DNA from: JBGVSA01 sp047605765
GTDB taxonomy: Bacteria; Pseudomonadota; Gammaproteobacteria; Burkholderiales; Rhodocyclaceae
Reading direction: 5' to 3'
Length of the DNA: 64,000 bases
Assembly (NCBI GenBank): GCA_047605765.1
Contig: JASGFB010000006.1
Span: forward strand, 1-64,000
In this document: piece by piece, positions 14,422 to 22,545 of the stretch
Layout: each line of letters opens with the position of its first letter
Position numbering within the stretch: the stretch's first letter is position 1
Notes under the pieces: generated by a model
Told to the model about the DNA's origin: nothing
Database searches by the model: none
Seen by the model: the letters and a program-made list of their open reading frames with translations, nothing else
Translations under genes and position numbers: made by a program

Positions 14422-16341
14422 ATGTCTTTCGCAATACCGCCGTCCCTGAAACGGGGTGTGCTATTGGCTGCCGGTGCCGCGTTGGCGCCGGTGGCGGCAT
14501 ATGCCTTTCAGCAATCGCCCGCGCTCGACGCTTTGGTCAAGGAGGGCAAGCTCGAAGCCGTCGACAAACGTCTGCCGACCAAGCCGCAGGTCATCAAGCC
14601 GCTGACCAAGGTTGGCCTCTATGGTGGCCGATTGCGCACCGCCATGCGCGCGGACGGCGACTACAACGCCATTCTGCGCATGGTCGGCAACCAGGGGCTG
14701 ACGCGCTGGAGCATGGATTTCAACAGCGTGGAACCGAACGTGGCGGAAAGCTGGACGATGAGCCCCGACGGCTCGGAGTATGTCTTCAAGCTGCGGCCCG
14801 GTATGCGCTGGTCGGACGGTTCGCCCTTCACGGCGGACGACGTGCTGTTCTCGATGAACGATCTGATGGGCAACAAGGAGTTCATCGCTTCGCCCCTGTC
14901 GGCCTATGTGGTGAAGGAACACTACGTCGAGACCAGCAAGATCGACGACTACACGGTGCGCTTCAAGTTCGCCGGCCCGTACCTGGGCTTCCTCGAAGCG
15001 CTGGCGCTGCCCACCAACCAGCATCCGACCTTCTACCAGAAGAAGTACTGCGCGCAGTTCCATCCCAAGTACAACCCCAAGCTGGCGGACGAGCTGGCCA
15101 AGTCGGCCACCAAGGACTGGGGCACGCTGATGCGCAGCAAGTGCGGCGACATCGAGCTGGCTTCGCGCTGGGGCAACCCCGAGCGTCCGACGCTCGACCC
15201 GTGGGTGGTGAAGGAGCCCTACACGGGGACCGCCTCGCGCGTGGTGCTGGAGCGCAACCCGTACTTCTGGCAGATCGATACGGCCGGCAACCAGCTGCCG
15301 TACATCGACACGCTGCAGATGCAGATCAATTCGTCGGTGGAGACCATCCTGCTGGCAGCGATCAATGGCGAGCTGGATTTCCAGCATCGGCACATCTACC
15401 TGATCCAGAACCGGCCGATCCTGATGAAGAACGCCGCCAAGGGTGACTACAAGGTGCTGGGCCTGCCGCCGCTGTCGGCCAACTCGGTGGGCATGTTCCT
15501 CAACTACACCACCAAGAACGACGATCTGCGCAAGCTGATTCGCACCAAGGATTTCCGCGTGGCGTTGTCGCTTGCCACCGATCGCGACGAAATCAACAAG
15601 ATCGTCTACCTGGGGCAGGGTACGCCCTGGCAGATCGGGCCGATCAAGCAATCGAAGTGGTACAACGAACAGCTCGCCACGCAGTTCACCAAGTACGACC
15701 TCAAGAAGGCCAACGAACTGCTCGACAAGCTGGGCCTCAAGACGCGTGATGGCGCCGGCTACCGCCTGTATGCCGATGGCAAGCGCGTGTCGCTCAACGT
15801 GATCGCCGCCGTGCAACTGGCGCAGCAGGTGCAGGCGCTGGAAATCGTGCGCAAGCAATGGGCCAAGGCCGGTGTCGAGCTGGTGATCCTGGCTTCTGAC
15901 CGTTCGCTGTTCTACAACCGCGCCAACAGCAACGACTATGACATCAGCGTCGATCAACTGGCCGGAGGCCTGGACATCACGATGAATCCGCGCGGCATCG
16001 TGGCGGTGCATCCGCAGGAGTCGCGCCAGAGTCTGCTGTGGGTGAAGTGGTATCTGTCCGGTGGCAAGCAGGGCGAGGAACCGACCGCCAGCATGAAGAA
16101 GCGCCTCGATCTGTACACGCAATGGCAGACCGCGTCGTCGCAGGCGCAGGCCGACAAGCTGTTCAAGGAGATCCTTCAGGATGCCGCCGACGAGTTCGAG
16201 ATGATGGGCCTGGTGCGTCCGCCCAAGGACCCGGCCATCCGCAAGAACAAGCTGACCAATGTGTTCGAGGATATGCCGGCGGGGTGGTCTTACCCGACGC
16301 CGGGGCCCTCATTGCCGCAACAATGGTTCTACGCCAAATGA
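14422..16341 (+). CDS. ABC transporter substrate-binding protein, family 5 (oligopeptide/oligosaccharide type), orphan
   Basis: 639 residues from an ATG with an AGGAGGAAG ribosome site. The signal peptide ends near APVAAYAFQQ. Family 5 binding-protein landmarks are NVAESWTMSPDGSEYVFKLRPGMRWSDGSPFTADDVLFSMND, GTASRVVLERNPYFWQID, and RVALSLATDRDEINKIVYLGQG. This family binds peptides but also oligosaccharides such as cellobiose, xylo- or pectic oligomers; the longer-than-usual length (about 540 is common) fits the sugar-binding branch. No permease or ATPase gene lies nearby: the next gene is a regulator on the other strand, behind a terminator. It must use a transporter encoded elsewhere, or the rest was lost. 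It probably shares the LacI-controlled transcript with 12373-14364. Confidence 0.87.
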   Translation: MSFAIPPSLKRGVLLAAGAALAPVAAYAFQQSPALDALVKEGKLEAVDKRLPTKPQVIKPLTKVGLYGGRLRTAMRADGDYNAILRMVGNQGLTRWSMDFNSVEPNVAESWTMSPDGSEYVFKLRPGMRWSDGSPFTADDVLFSMNDLMGNKEFIASPLSAYVVKEHYVETSKIDDYTVRFKFAGPYLGFLEALALPTNQHPTFYQKKYCAQFHPKYNPKLADELAKSATKDWGTLMRSKCGDIELASRWGNPERPTLDPWVVKEPYTGTASRVVLERNPYFWQIDTAGNQLPYIDTLQMQINSSVETILLAAINGELDFQHRHIYLIQNRPILMKNAAKGDYKVLGLPPLSANSVGMFLNYTTKNDDLRKLIRTKDFRVALSLATDRDEINKIVYLGQGTPWQIGPIKQSKWYNEQLATQFTKYDLKKANELLDKLGLKTRDGAGYRLYADGKRVSLNVIAAVQLAQQVQALEIVRKQWAKAGVELVILASDRSLFYNRANSNDYDISVDQLAGGLDITMNPRGIVAVHPQESRQSLLWVKWYLSGGKQGEEPTASMKKRLDLYTQWQTASSQAQADKLFKEILQDAADEFEMMGLVRPPKDPAIRKNKLTNVFEDMPAGWSYPTPGPSLPQQWFYAK

Positions 16342-16365
16342 TTTGACTGCAGGCTTGTCCTCTTG

Positions 16366-16396
16366 GCCCGGCACCGCAAGGCGCCGGGCTTTTTTT
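16366..16396 (+). terminator. Terminator after the solute-binding protein gene
   Basis: GCCCGGC stem with GCCGGGC and a 10-base loop, then seven T residues. It ends the LacI-controlled unit 25 bases after its last stop codon. Confidence 0.9.
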
Positions 16397-16435
16397 CGTC
16401 TTCGCGCGGGCCGGCGGCGCGGCGTGCGGGCCGCC

Positions 16436-17111
16436 TCATTGCTGGCTCAGCAGGCGCCGGGCGCGTTCGGTGAATCCACTGTGGATGTGGCTGCGAACGA
16501 TGGCGCAGGCGGTATCGACGTCGTCGCCCATGAGCGCGCGTACGATAGCCGCATGCTCGGCGATGGAGTTGAGTACGTATTCCTGCGAAAAAGTGAGGCG
16601 GTTTCTCATCGCCAGCACCTTGGTCGTGATGATGCGGTGCATCTCCGACAGGTAAGGGTTGTTGGCGTGCTCGACGAATATGCGGTGAAAGTGATGGTCG
16701 AGCTTGCGGTAGGCCGCCAGATCCATCTTGTGCTGCAGGCTTTCGCAGGCCGCCAGATTCTTGCCCAGCTCGGCCAGCAGTGCCGTGCGGTTCGATCGCA
16801 TGGCGGCGCGCAGGGCGCCCTGTTCGAGCACGACGCGTGGTGGCGATGTCGTCGATTTCTTTGGTGGTCAGCGAAAAGACGAAGCTGCCGCAGCGCGGTT
16901 TGATTTCGATGAGACGCTCACCTGCGCTCAGGCGGAGCAGGGCCTCACGGATCGGCGTCTTGCTCAGGTTGAACAGTTCCGACAGCTTGGCTTCGGAGAT
17001 CTGCTCGCCCAGCTCAAGATCGCCGCAGAGGATCATGTTGCGAATCTTCTCTTCCACCACATCCGTCAGCGACCTGGGGATGTCGATGGGTCTCCCGAAC
17101 GGTTGCCGCAT
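16436..17111 (-). pseudogene. GntR/FadR-family regulator, frameshifted
   Basis: The gene reads in two frames. The 5' part starts at the ATG at 17111, preceded by GGAGG, and encodes a winged helix (SLTDVVEEKIRNMILCGDLELGEQISEAKLSELFNLSKTPIREALLRL). It then loses the family sense after EIDDIAT. The family pattern resumes one frame over at RVVLEQGALRAAMRSNRTALLAEL and continues through the FCD ligand domain (KLDHHFHRIFVEHANNPYLSEMHRIITT, EHAAIVRALMGDDVDTACAIVRSHIHSGF). One extra base around 16838, in the run gccaccacg of the coding strand, explains it. FadR-type FCD regulators control sugar-acid genes, and this one faces the MFS/dehydratase pair. It is either a real disrupted gene or a sequencing error; if intact it would be about 224 residues. 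Confidence 0.85.
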
Positions 17112-17512
17112 AGGGGACGCCTCCATGTTGTGAGCCGTCGACCGGGGCGCAGCGCACGTTGAGCGATGGTGCGCCCGAAGTCGTCTCCCCCTGCTTGAGA
17201 CACCTCAAGGGCTGAATCGGCGTGCCCGACGAGCGTCCGAGCGGCGCGTCGGCGTCGTGGCCTGAATGAATACCCGGCCTGGTCGCTGATATATCAGGCG
17301 TCGAATCGATCCTTGTCCCTTGCCCGTGCACGCGGGTTTCGCAGCAGTCATCCGATATAAGAGGTGCTGATATGTCATGTGGCATGTCCACGCGATTGAC
17401 CCTCGTCGTCCCGCCCTCATAGATTGCGCTGCAAGGCTCCATGGTCGATCGACCCATCAGATGAGCCGGCGTGGCGCGATCCGCGCCATGGACGCAAGGA
17501 GGAGGAAGCACC
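17112..17512. other. Divergent control region between the GntR gene and the MFS operon
   Basis: About 400 bases without a credible gene. It contains the palindrome CTGATATATCAG (17286-17297) and a related imperfect TGATATGTCA (17369-17378). Both are candidate GntR-family sites. No clear -35/-10 pair could be chosen. Confidence 0.5.
17286..17297. promoter_or_regulatory. Perfect palindrome, candidate GntR-family operator
   Basis: CTGATATATCAG is a perfect 12-base palindrome about 216 bases upstream of the MFS start and 175 bases from the GntR start. The partial copy TGATATGTCA about 80 bases downstream suggests a second site. Confidence 0.5.
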
Positions 17513-18814
17513 ATGGATACCGTCAGTTCGCCACCGTCAGGCGACAGCATCATCAGGCTGGTCAAGCGAAAGATCATTCCCTTCGCATTCGTGCTGTACC
17601 TGTTCAACTACATGGACCGCGTCAACGTCGGTTTTGCCGCGTTGCAGATGAACGATGCGCTGAACATCTCGAAAACCGACTTCGGCAACATCGCCTCGGC
17701 ATTCTTCATCTCGTACCTGCTCTTTCAGATACCGGCCAACATGCTGCTGCAGCGCTTCGGTGCGCGGCGCTGGATCGCATCGATCATCATTGGCTGGGGA
17801 CTGGTGACCTGCCTCATGTTCTTTGCGCAGAACGTGGACCAGGTCATCGGCGCGCGCTTTCTGTTGGGCGTGTTCGAGGCGGGTTTCTTTCCCGGCATGA
17901 TCTATTACCTGGCCTGCTGGTTCCCCGCCAAAGAGCGCGCCCGTGTCACCTCGCTGTTCATGCTGGCCATCGCGGTGTCCACGGTGATCGCCGCGCCGAT
18001 GTCCGGTTGGATCGTCGAACACGTCAATACGCCCAACTACGAGGGCTGGCGTTGGCTGTTTGCCATCGAGGGCGTGCCGACCGTATTGCTTGGCGTGGCA
18101 ACCTTGTTCGTGCTGGCAGACACGCCGCAGGACGCGCGTTGGCTGACGCCGCCACAACGTGACTGGCTGACCGCCGAACTGGCACGCGAGAACGCCGGCA
18201 AGGGCAACACCGGCACGTTGCGGCTGGCGGATGTGCTGGGCAACGCCACACTGTGGAAGCTGGCCCTGGTCTACATGTTCATCCAGGCGGCCTCCCAGGC
18301 GTCCAACTATTGGCTGCCGGGGCAGGTCAAGCAATTTGCCGATGGGCTCACCGATACGCAGGTCGGCCTCATCATGGCGCTGCCCTTCGTCTGTGCCATG
18401 TTTGCCATGCCCATGTGGGGCGCGCATTCGGACAAGACCGGTGAGCGCAAATGGCACGCCGGATTGCCCATGCTGCTCACCGGCGTGGCTTTCCTCGTCA
18501 TCGCCTGCATGCCGTCGATGGGGATGCGCATGTTCGGTCTGGTGCTCTTTGGCTTTGGCATCCTCAGTTTCTACGGCCCGTACTGGGCCATCCCGCCTTC
18601 GTTGCTGTCGCCCGCCGGATTGGCGGTGAGCATCGCTTTCATCAATTCGTGTTCGAGCCTCGGCGGCTTTCTCGCCAACAAGGGGCTTGGCTACGTCGCG
18701 CAGTCGTACGGCTCGAACGGTGTGTTCATGGTCGAAGCCATGCTCTGCGTGATGTCTTTCCTGGTTCTGCTGACTCTGCGCGTGCCGCGTGTGCAAGGCG
18801 CTGTGGGCAAGTAG
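17513..18814 (+). CDS. MFS transporter, anion:cation symporter family (sugar-acid uptake)
   Basis: 433 residues from the ATG at 17513, which has a GGAGGAGGAAG ribosome site. An in-frame upstream start at 17471 is not needed. Twelve transmembrane segments are apparent. The first helix region FVLYLFNYMDRVNVGFAALQMND is the hallmark of the ACS branch, which includes ExuT, GudP, GarP and DgoT and takes up hexuronates, glucarate, galactarate or galactonate with protons. The loop MWGAHSDKTGERKWHAGLP is the second-half MFS motif. A dehydratase gene follows after 76 bases, a pairing seen in galactonate and glucarate operons. The exact substrate remains open. Confidence 0.9.
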   Translation: MDTVSSPPSGDSIIRLVKRKIIPFAFVLYLFNYMDRVNVGFAALQMNDALNISKTDFGNIASAFFISYLLFQIPANMLLQRFGARRWIASIIIGWGLVTCLMFFAQNVDQVIGARFLLGVFEAGFFPGMIYYLACWFPAKERARVTSLFMLAIAVSTVIAAPMSGWIVEHVNTPNYEGWRWLFAIEGVPTVLLGVATLFVLADTPQDARWLTPPQRDWLTAELARENAGKGNTGTLRLADVLGNATLWKLALVYMFIQAASQASNYWLPGQVKQFADGLTDTQVGLIMALPFVCAMFAMPMWGAHSDKTGERKWHAGLPMLLTGVAFLVIACMPSMGMRMFGLVLFGFGILSFYGPYWAIPPSLLSPAGLAVSIAFINSCSSLGGFLANKGLGYVAQSYGSNGVFMVEAMLCVMSFLVLLTLRVPRVQGAVGK

Positions 18815-18890
18815 CGGGCAAGCGGCCGGGCAAGGCCGAGCGGTATCGGAATCCGCCGAGTGCGGAATCATCAAGTGAGGAGGAAGTGTC

Positions 18891-20093
18891 ATGAAAATCA
18901 CGAGTGTCGAGATCTTCGATTGCGAGGTGAATCGCCGCGATCCGCGCATGGCGCGCTTCAATCCGGTGATCGTGCGCATCAACACCGATGAAGGCGTCAG
19001 TGGTCTGGGCGAAGTGGGGCTGGCGTATGGCGCCGGCGCCAAGGCCGGTGTCGGCATGGTGCGCGATCTGGCGCCGCGCATCCTGGGCAAGGACCCGATG
19101 AAGATCGAAGCGATCTGGGAGAACCTCTTCCGCGCCACCTTCTGGGGGATGGGCGGCGGCAATGTGTTCTATGCCGGCATGAGCGCCATCGACATCGCCC
19201 TGTGGGACATCAAGGGCAAGGTGCTCAACGCGCCGATCTATCAATTGCTGGGCGGCAAGACCAACGACACCCTGCGTTCCTATGCCAGCCAGTTGCAGTT
19301 TGGCTGGAGCGATACGCACCAGATGCTGACCCGCCCCGAGCACTATGCGGCGGCGGCCAGCAAGGCAGTGTCCGAAGGCTACACCGCCATCAAGGTCGAT
19401 CCGCTCCAGGTGGATTACAACGGCGGCCCGCCCCTCGATTGGGAGATCAATCAGAACTACTTCGGCCTGCTGCATACGAGCCAGCTTCGCATGGGCGAAG
19501 AGCGTATCGCCGCCATGCGCGAGGCGGTCGGGCCGGATGTCGACATCATCGTCGAGATCCACTCGCTGCTGGGCACCAACTCGGCGATCCAGTTCGCCCG
19601 TGCCATCGAAAAGCACAACATCTTCTTCTACGAAGAGCCGGTGCATCCGTTGAACATGGACAACATGGCGCTGGTCGCGCGCAGCATCAACATCCCGGTG
19701 GCAACGGGCGAGCGCTCATACACGCGCTGGGGTTATCGTGATCTGTTCGAGAAGCAGGCCGTGGCCGTGATCCAGCCTGACCTGTGCTTGTGCGGCGGGC
19801 TGACCGAAGGCAAGAAGATCTGCGATTACGCCAACATCTACGATGCAACGGTGCAAGCGCACATCTGTGGTGGGCCGGTGTCGACGGCAGCGGCGTTGCA
19901 CCTGGAAGCCGCCATCCCGAACTTCATCATTCACGAGCACCACACGCACGGCTTGAAGCACTGCATCCGCGAGCTGTGTACGCATGACTACCAACCGGTC
20001 AACGGCGTCTATTTCATCCCGGATCTGCCGGGCCTGGGCCAGGAACTCAACGAAGAAATCACCAAGGATTATCTGGCCTACACCATCCAGTAA
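18891..20093 (+). CDS. Mandelate racemase/muconate lactonizing family dehydratase, galactonate-dehydratase-like
   Basis: 400 residues, ribosome site GAGGAGGAAG. The N-terminal capping domain starts MKITSVEIFDCEV and contains GVSGLGEVGLAYGAG. In the barrel the likely metal-binding and catalytic positions are visible: IKVDP, the ligand Glu in DIIVEIHS, FYEEPVHP, the third ligand in ATGERSYTRWGYR, VIQPDLCLCGGLTEGKKI, and the general acid/base His in AHICGGPVSTAAALHLEAA. ATGER with a catalytic His-Asp pair is typical of acid-sugar dehydratases of the DgoD type. These convert an aldonate to a 2-keto-3-deoxy acid in the cytoplasm. Adjacency to an ACS transporter supports this. The true substrate (galactonate, gluconate, an uncommon aldonate) is not resolved. 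Confidence 0.88.
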   Translation: MKITSVEIFDCEVNRRDPRMARFNPVIVRINTDEGVSGLGEVGLAYGAGAKAGVGMVRDLAPRILGKDPMKIEAIWENLFRATFWGMGGGNVFYAGMSAIDIALWDIKGKVLNAPIYQLLGGKTNDTLRSYASQLQFGWSDTHQMLTRPEHYAAAASKAVSEGYTAIKVDPLQVDYNGGPPLDWEINQNYFGLLHTSQLRMGEERIAAMREAVGPDVDIIVEIHSLLGTNSAIQFARAIEKHNIFFYEEPVHPLNMDNMALVARSINIPVATGERSYTRWGYRDLFEKQAVAVIQPDLCLCGGLTEGKKICDYANIYDATVQAHICGGPVSTAAALHLEAAIPNFIIHEHHTHGLKHCIRELCTHDYQPVNGVYFIPDLPGLGQELNEEITKDYLAYTIQ

Positions 20094-20112
20094 AACATCG
20101 CTCGTTGCAAAG

Positions 20113-20146
20113 AAAAAGCCCGGCACACGTAGTGCCGGGCTTTTTT
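20113..20146. terminator. Bidirectional terminator between converging operons
   Basis: GCCCGGCAC / GTGCCGGGC stem with a 5-base loop, six T residues on the plus side and five A residues before the stem. It can end both the dehydratase transcript and the minus-strand GntP gene. Confidence 0.9.
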
Positions 20147-20192
20147 GTTGCGTCGGGTCGCGCGCGACGCTGCTCGCGCGCTTGCCCGCAGA

Positions 20193-21620
20193 TCAGACCA
20201 GACCGGCCAGATTGAAAACGCATAGGGCGGCGAAGGCGACGACCCCACCGAGCGCATTCACTGTGGTGAGGTACTTGAGGCCCTGGCGCGCGTTCATGTT
20301 GTAGAGCGACGAGAACACCCAGAAGCCGCTGTTGTTGACGTGCCAGAAGCACATCACGCCGCTGCCGATGGCTAGCGAGATGGTGACCGGCGACAGCCCG
20401 AGCATGGGGGCCATCGGCGCCAGCAGGCCCGCGGCCGCCATCGAGGCGGTGGTCATCGAACCGCACACGGCCATCAGGACCGCCGAGACGACGAAGGGAA
20501 CAAGCAGCTTGGGGAACTGGCTGGCTGCCACCAGGTTGCCGATCTCGGTGATTGCGCTGTTCTCGCGCAGGATGCCGCCCATGGCGCCCCCCATGGCGGT
20601 GATCAACAGCGGGCCAATGGCGATCAGCAGGGCGCGCACGACCCAGTTGTCGAACACGATCTCGCAGAAACCGCTTTGCCGGGTGAGTTGATAGCCTTGT
20701 TCATTGGCCTTTTCCACTACGGTGTCCTTGCGGCTGAAGACCAGGAAGGCCACCGCCAGGATGCCGCAGAACAATGCGATGGTGCTGTCGCCGACGGTCT
20801 CGAAGACCTTGTACATCGTGGTGCCCTTTTCACACACCATTTTGGCGAACGAACCGATGGCGATCATCACGGCCGGGATCAATACCGGCGCGAAAGCAGC
20901 CAGCGCCCCCGGGGTGTTCTTACCCTCGATCAGCAGCTTGCCGACGCCGGCGCCAGCTTGTACCGGCTGCACGCCCTCGGCAAAGCTGTCCAGCGGCTCG
21001 ATGAACTCGGCACGGGCCAGGAAGGGGCGTGCGATGAGGTAGGACAGCACGAACGAGATGACCGAGCAGATCAGGCCCCAGAAGATGACTGTGCCGATGT
21101 CGGCACCCAATAGCAGGGCTACCGCCAGAATGCCCGGCGTCGGAGGCACCAGGCCATGGGTCAGGGTGAGGCCGAGGTTCACCATCGGCGCCATCACCGC
21201 CATGCTGATCTTCTTGCGCTTGGCCAGCACAGCCGCGATGGGCGCGTTCAGCACGATGGCGATATCACCGAACACCGGGATGCTCATGATGAAACCAGTG
21301 AGCGCCGGGGCCAGTTCGAGGCGCTTGCCCTTGAACAGGCGGATGAAGAAGTTGGCGATGCTCGTGGCTGCGCCCGTATCGTTGATGCCGCTGGCGATGG
21401 TGGCGCCGAAGATGATCAGCACGCCGATGCCGGACAGGGTGCTGCCAAAGTACTTCTTGATCAGGGTGATGGATTCGACGACGTCATGGCCGGTCAGTAT
21501 CCCGATCAGCAGCGCGACCAGGAACAGCGTGATGACGGGGTGGACTTTGTACCTGAGCGTCAACACGCTCAACAGGATTACCGCCAGGACGATAACCCCG
21601 ACGAACATCAGAGGAGTCAT
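20193..21620 (-). CDS. GntP family gluconate/aldonate permease
   Basis: 475 residues, ribosome site AAGGAAG. A polytopic membrane protein with about a dozen hydrophobic segments and GntP-family landmarks: HPVITLFLVALLIGILTGHD, a GFIMSIPVFGDIAIVLNAPI segment, and NLGLTLTHGLVPPTPGILAVALLLGADIGTV. GntP-type symporters import gluconate and related sugar acids with protons. It is the last gene of a three-gene minus-strand operon (dehydrogenase, TIM-barrel isomerase, permease) with gaps of 16 and 24 bases. This is a second sugar-acid uptake route beside the MFS carrier. Confidence 0.93.
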   Translation of the reverse strand: MTPLMFVGVIVLAVILLSVLTLRYKVHPVITLFLVALLIGILTGHDVVESITLIKKYFGSTLSGIGVLIIFGATIASGINDTGAATSIANFFIRLFKGKRLELAPALTGFIMSIPVFGDIAIVLNAPIAAVLAKRKKISMAVMAPMVNLGLTLTHGLVPPTPGILAVALLLGADIGTVIFWGLICSVISFVLSYLIARPFLARAEFIEPLDSFAEGVQPVQAGAGVGKLLIEGKNTPGALAAFAPVLIPAVMIAIGSFAKMVCEKGTTMYKVFETVGDSTIALFCGILAVAFLVFSRKDTVVEKANEQGYQLTRQSGFCEIVFDNWVVRALLIAIGPLLITAMGGAMGGILRENSAITEIGNLVAASQFPKLLVPFVVSAVLMAVCGSMTTASMAAAGLLAPMAPMLGLSPVTISLAIGSGVMCFWHVNNSGFWVFSSLYNMNARQGLKYLTTVNALGGVVAFAALCVFNLAGLV

Positions 21621-21644
21621 GGTGCTTCCTTGTTTCGATTATTG

Positions 21645-22529
21645 TTATTGGCCCGCCGCCAGACAGCCGTAATCGAGCAGGCACTGACGCGTGGTTTCAT
21701 AGGCGCGGCGAATCACCTCTTCGGGCGCCATGTGCCAGTACTCGGGGCGGAAGGTTTCGATGGACACCATGCCCTGGTATCCGGTGGCTTTCACGTGGCG
21801 CAGAAAATGGCCCAGGTCCATCACGCCGCTGTCACAGAAGCGGCGTTTGTCCTGGCCGCGCAGGGGCGCGGGCACGTCGTCGGCATTGTTGATGTGGATG
21901 GCGAATATCTTTTTCGGGTCCACGTCGCGCATGCGCGCGAAGCTCTCCTCCTCGTCATAAAGAAACAGGTTGTAGGAATCAAACACAAAGCCGACATCGT
22001 CGCGGCCCACGGCGGTCACGATCTCATTGGCCTGGGCGACCGTGCGCACGCTGCTACGCTCGAAACCAACCAGCTCGAAGCACAGCTTCACGCCATAAGG
22101 GGCCGCCAGATCGGCCAGCCTCGACAGAATGCGCACGCAGTTGTCGAAAGTGTCTGGCCAGTTGCCGATGAAGGGGCCGCCGAGTGGATCACGCTGCAGC
22201 GGCGGTACGACGATGAAATACTCGCTACCGATGGCCTGCGCCACCTGGCAGCCGGAGATGAACTCCGCCAGCAGCGCATCGCGCTTGCCGGCGTCGTCAC
22301 GCGCCGAGAATAGTTCGGGATACAGATACAGCGCGTTGAGGGCATGCGGACGTAATCTGCTGCTGCGGAAAAACGCCTTCAGTTCGTCGACGTGATGGGT
22401 CTTGAGGTAATCCGACAGCATGTCGAGTCGGATTTCGATGAAGTCGAAGCCGACCCGTTCGCACAGCTCCAGATCCTTGACGAGCGTGGAGCAATCCCGC
22501 GTGCAGGCTTGGTTGTAGCCGATATACAT
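21645..22529 (-). CDS. Sugar phosphate isomerase/epimerase-like TIM-barrel protein
   Basis: 294 residues, ribosome site GGGAG. An AP-endonuclease-2/xylose-isomerase-like barrel. The probable metal ligands are the Glu in KLCFELVGF, the Asp in FVFDSYN, the His in IFAIHINNAD, and the Glu in MVSIETFRP near the C-terminus. Such enzymes isomerise or epimerise free sugars, inosose or keto acids (IolE, IolI, hydroxypyruvate isomerase, 3-keto-sugar pathways). Its operon partners are a Gfo/Idh/MocA dehydrogenase and a GntP permease. The dehydrogenase-isomerase pairing suggests oxidation to a keto sugar followed by isomerisation. The specific reaction is not identifiable. Confidence 0.88.
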   Translation of the reverse strand: MYIGYNQACTRDCSTLVKDLELCERVGFDFIEIRLDMLSDYLKTHHVDELKAFFRSSRLRPHALNALYLYPELFSARDDAGKRDALLAEFISGCQVAQAIGSEYFIVVPPLQRDPLGGPFIGNWPDTFDNCVRILSRLADLAAPYGVKLCFELVGFERSSVRTVAQANEIVTAVGRDDVGFVFDSYNLFLYDEEESFARMRDVDPKKIFAIHINNADDVPAPLRGQDKRRFCDSGVMDLGHFLRHVKATGYQGMVSIETFRPEYWHMAPEEVIRRAYETTRQCLLDYGCLAAGQ

Positions 22530-22545
22530 GTCGTCTCCCGTTTTT

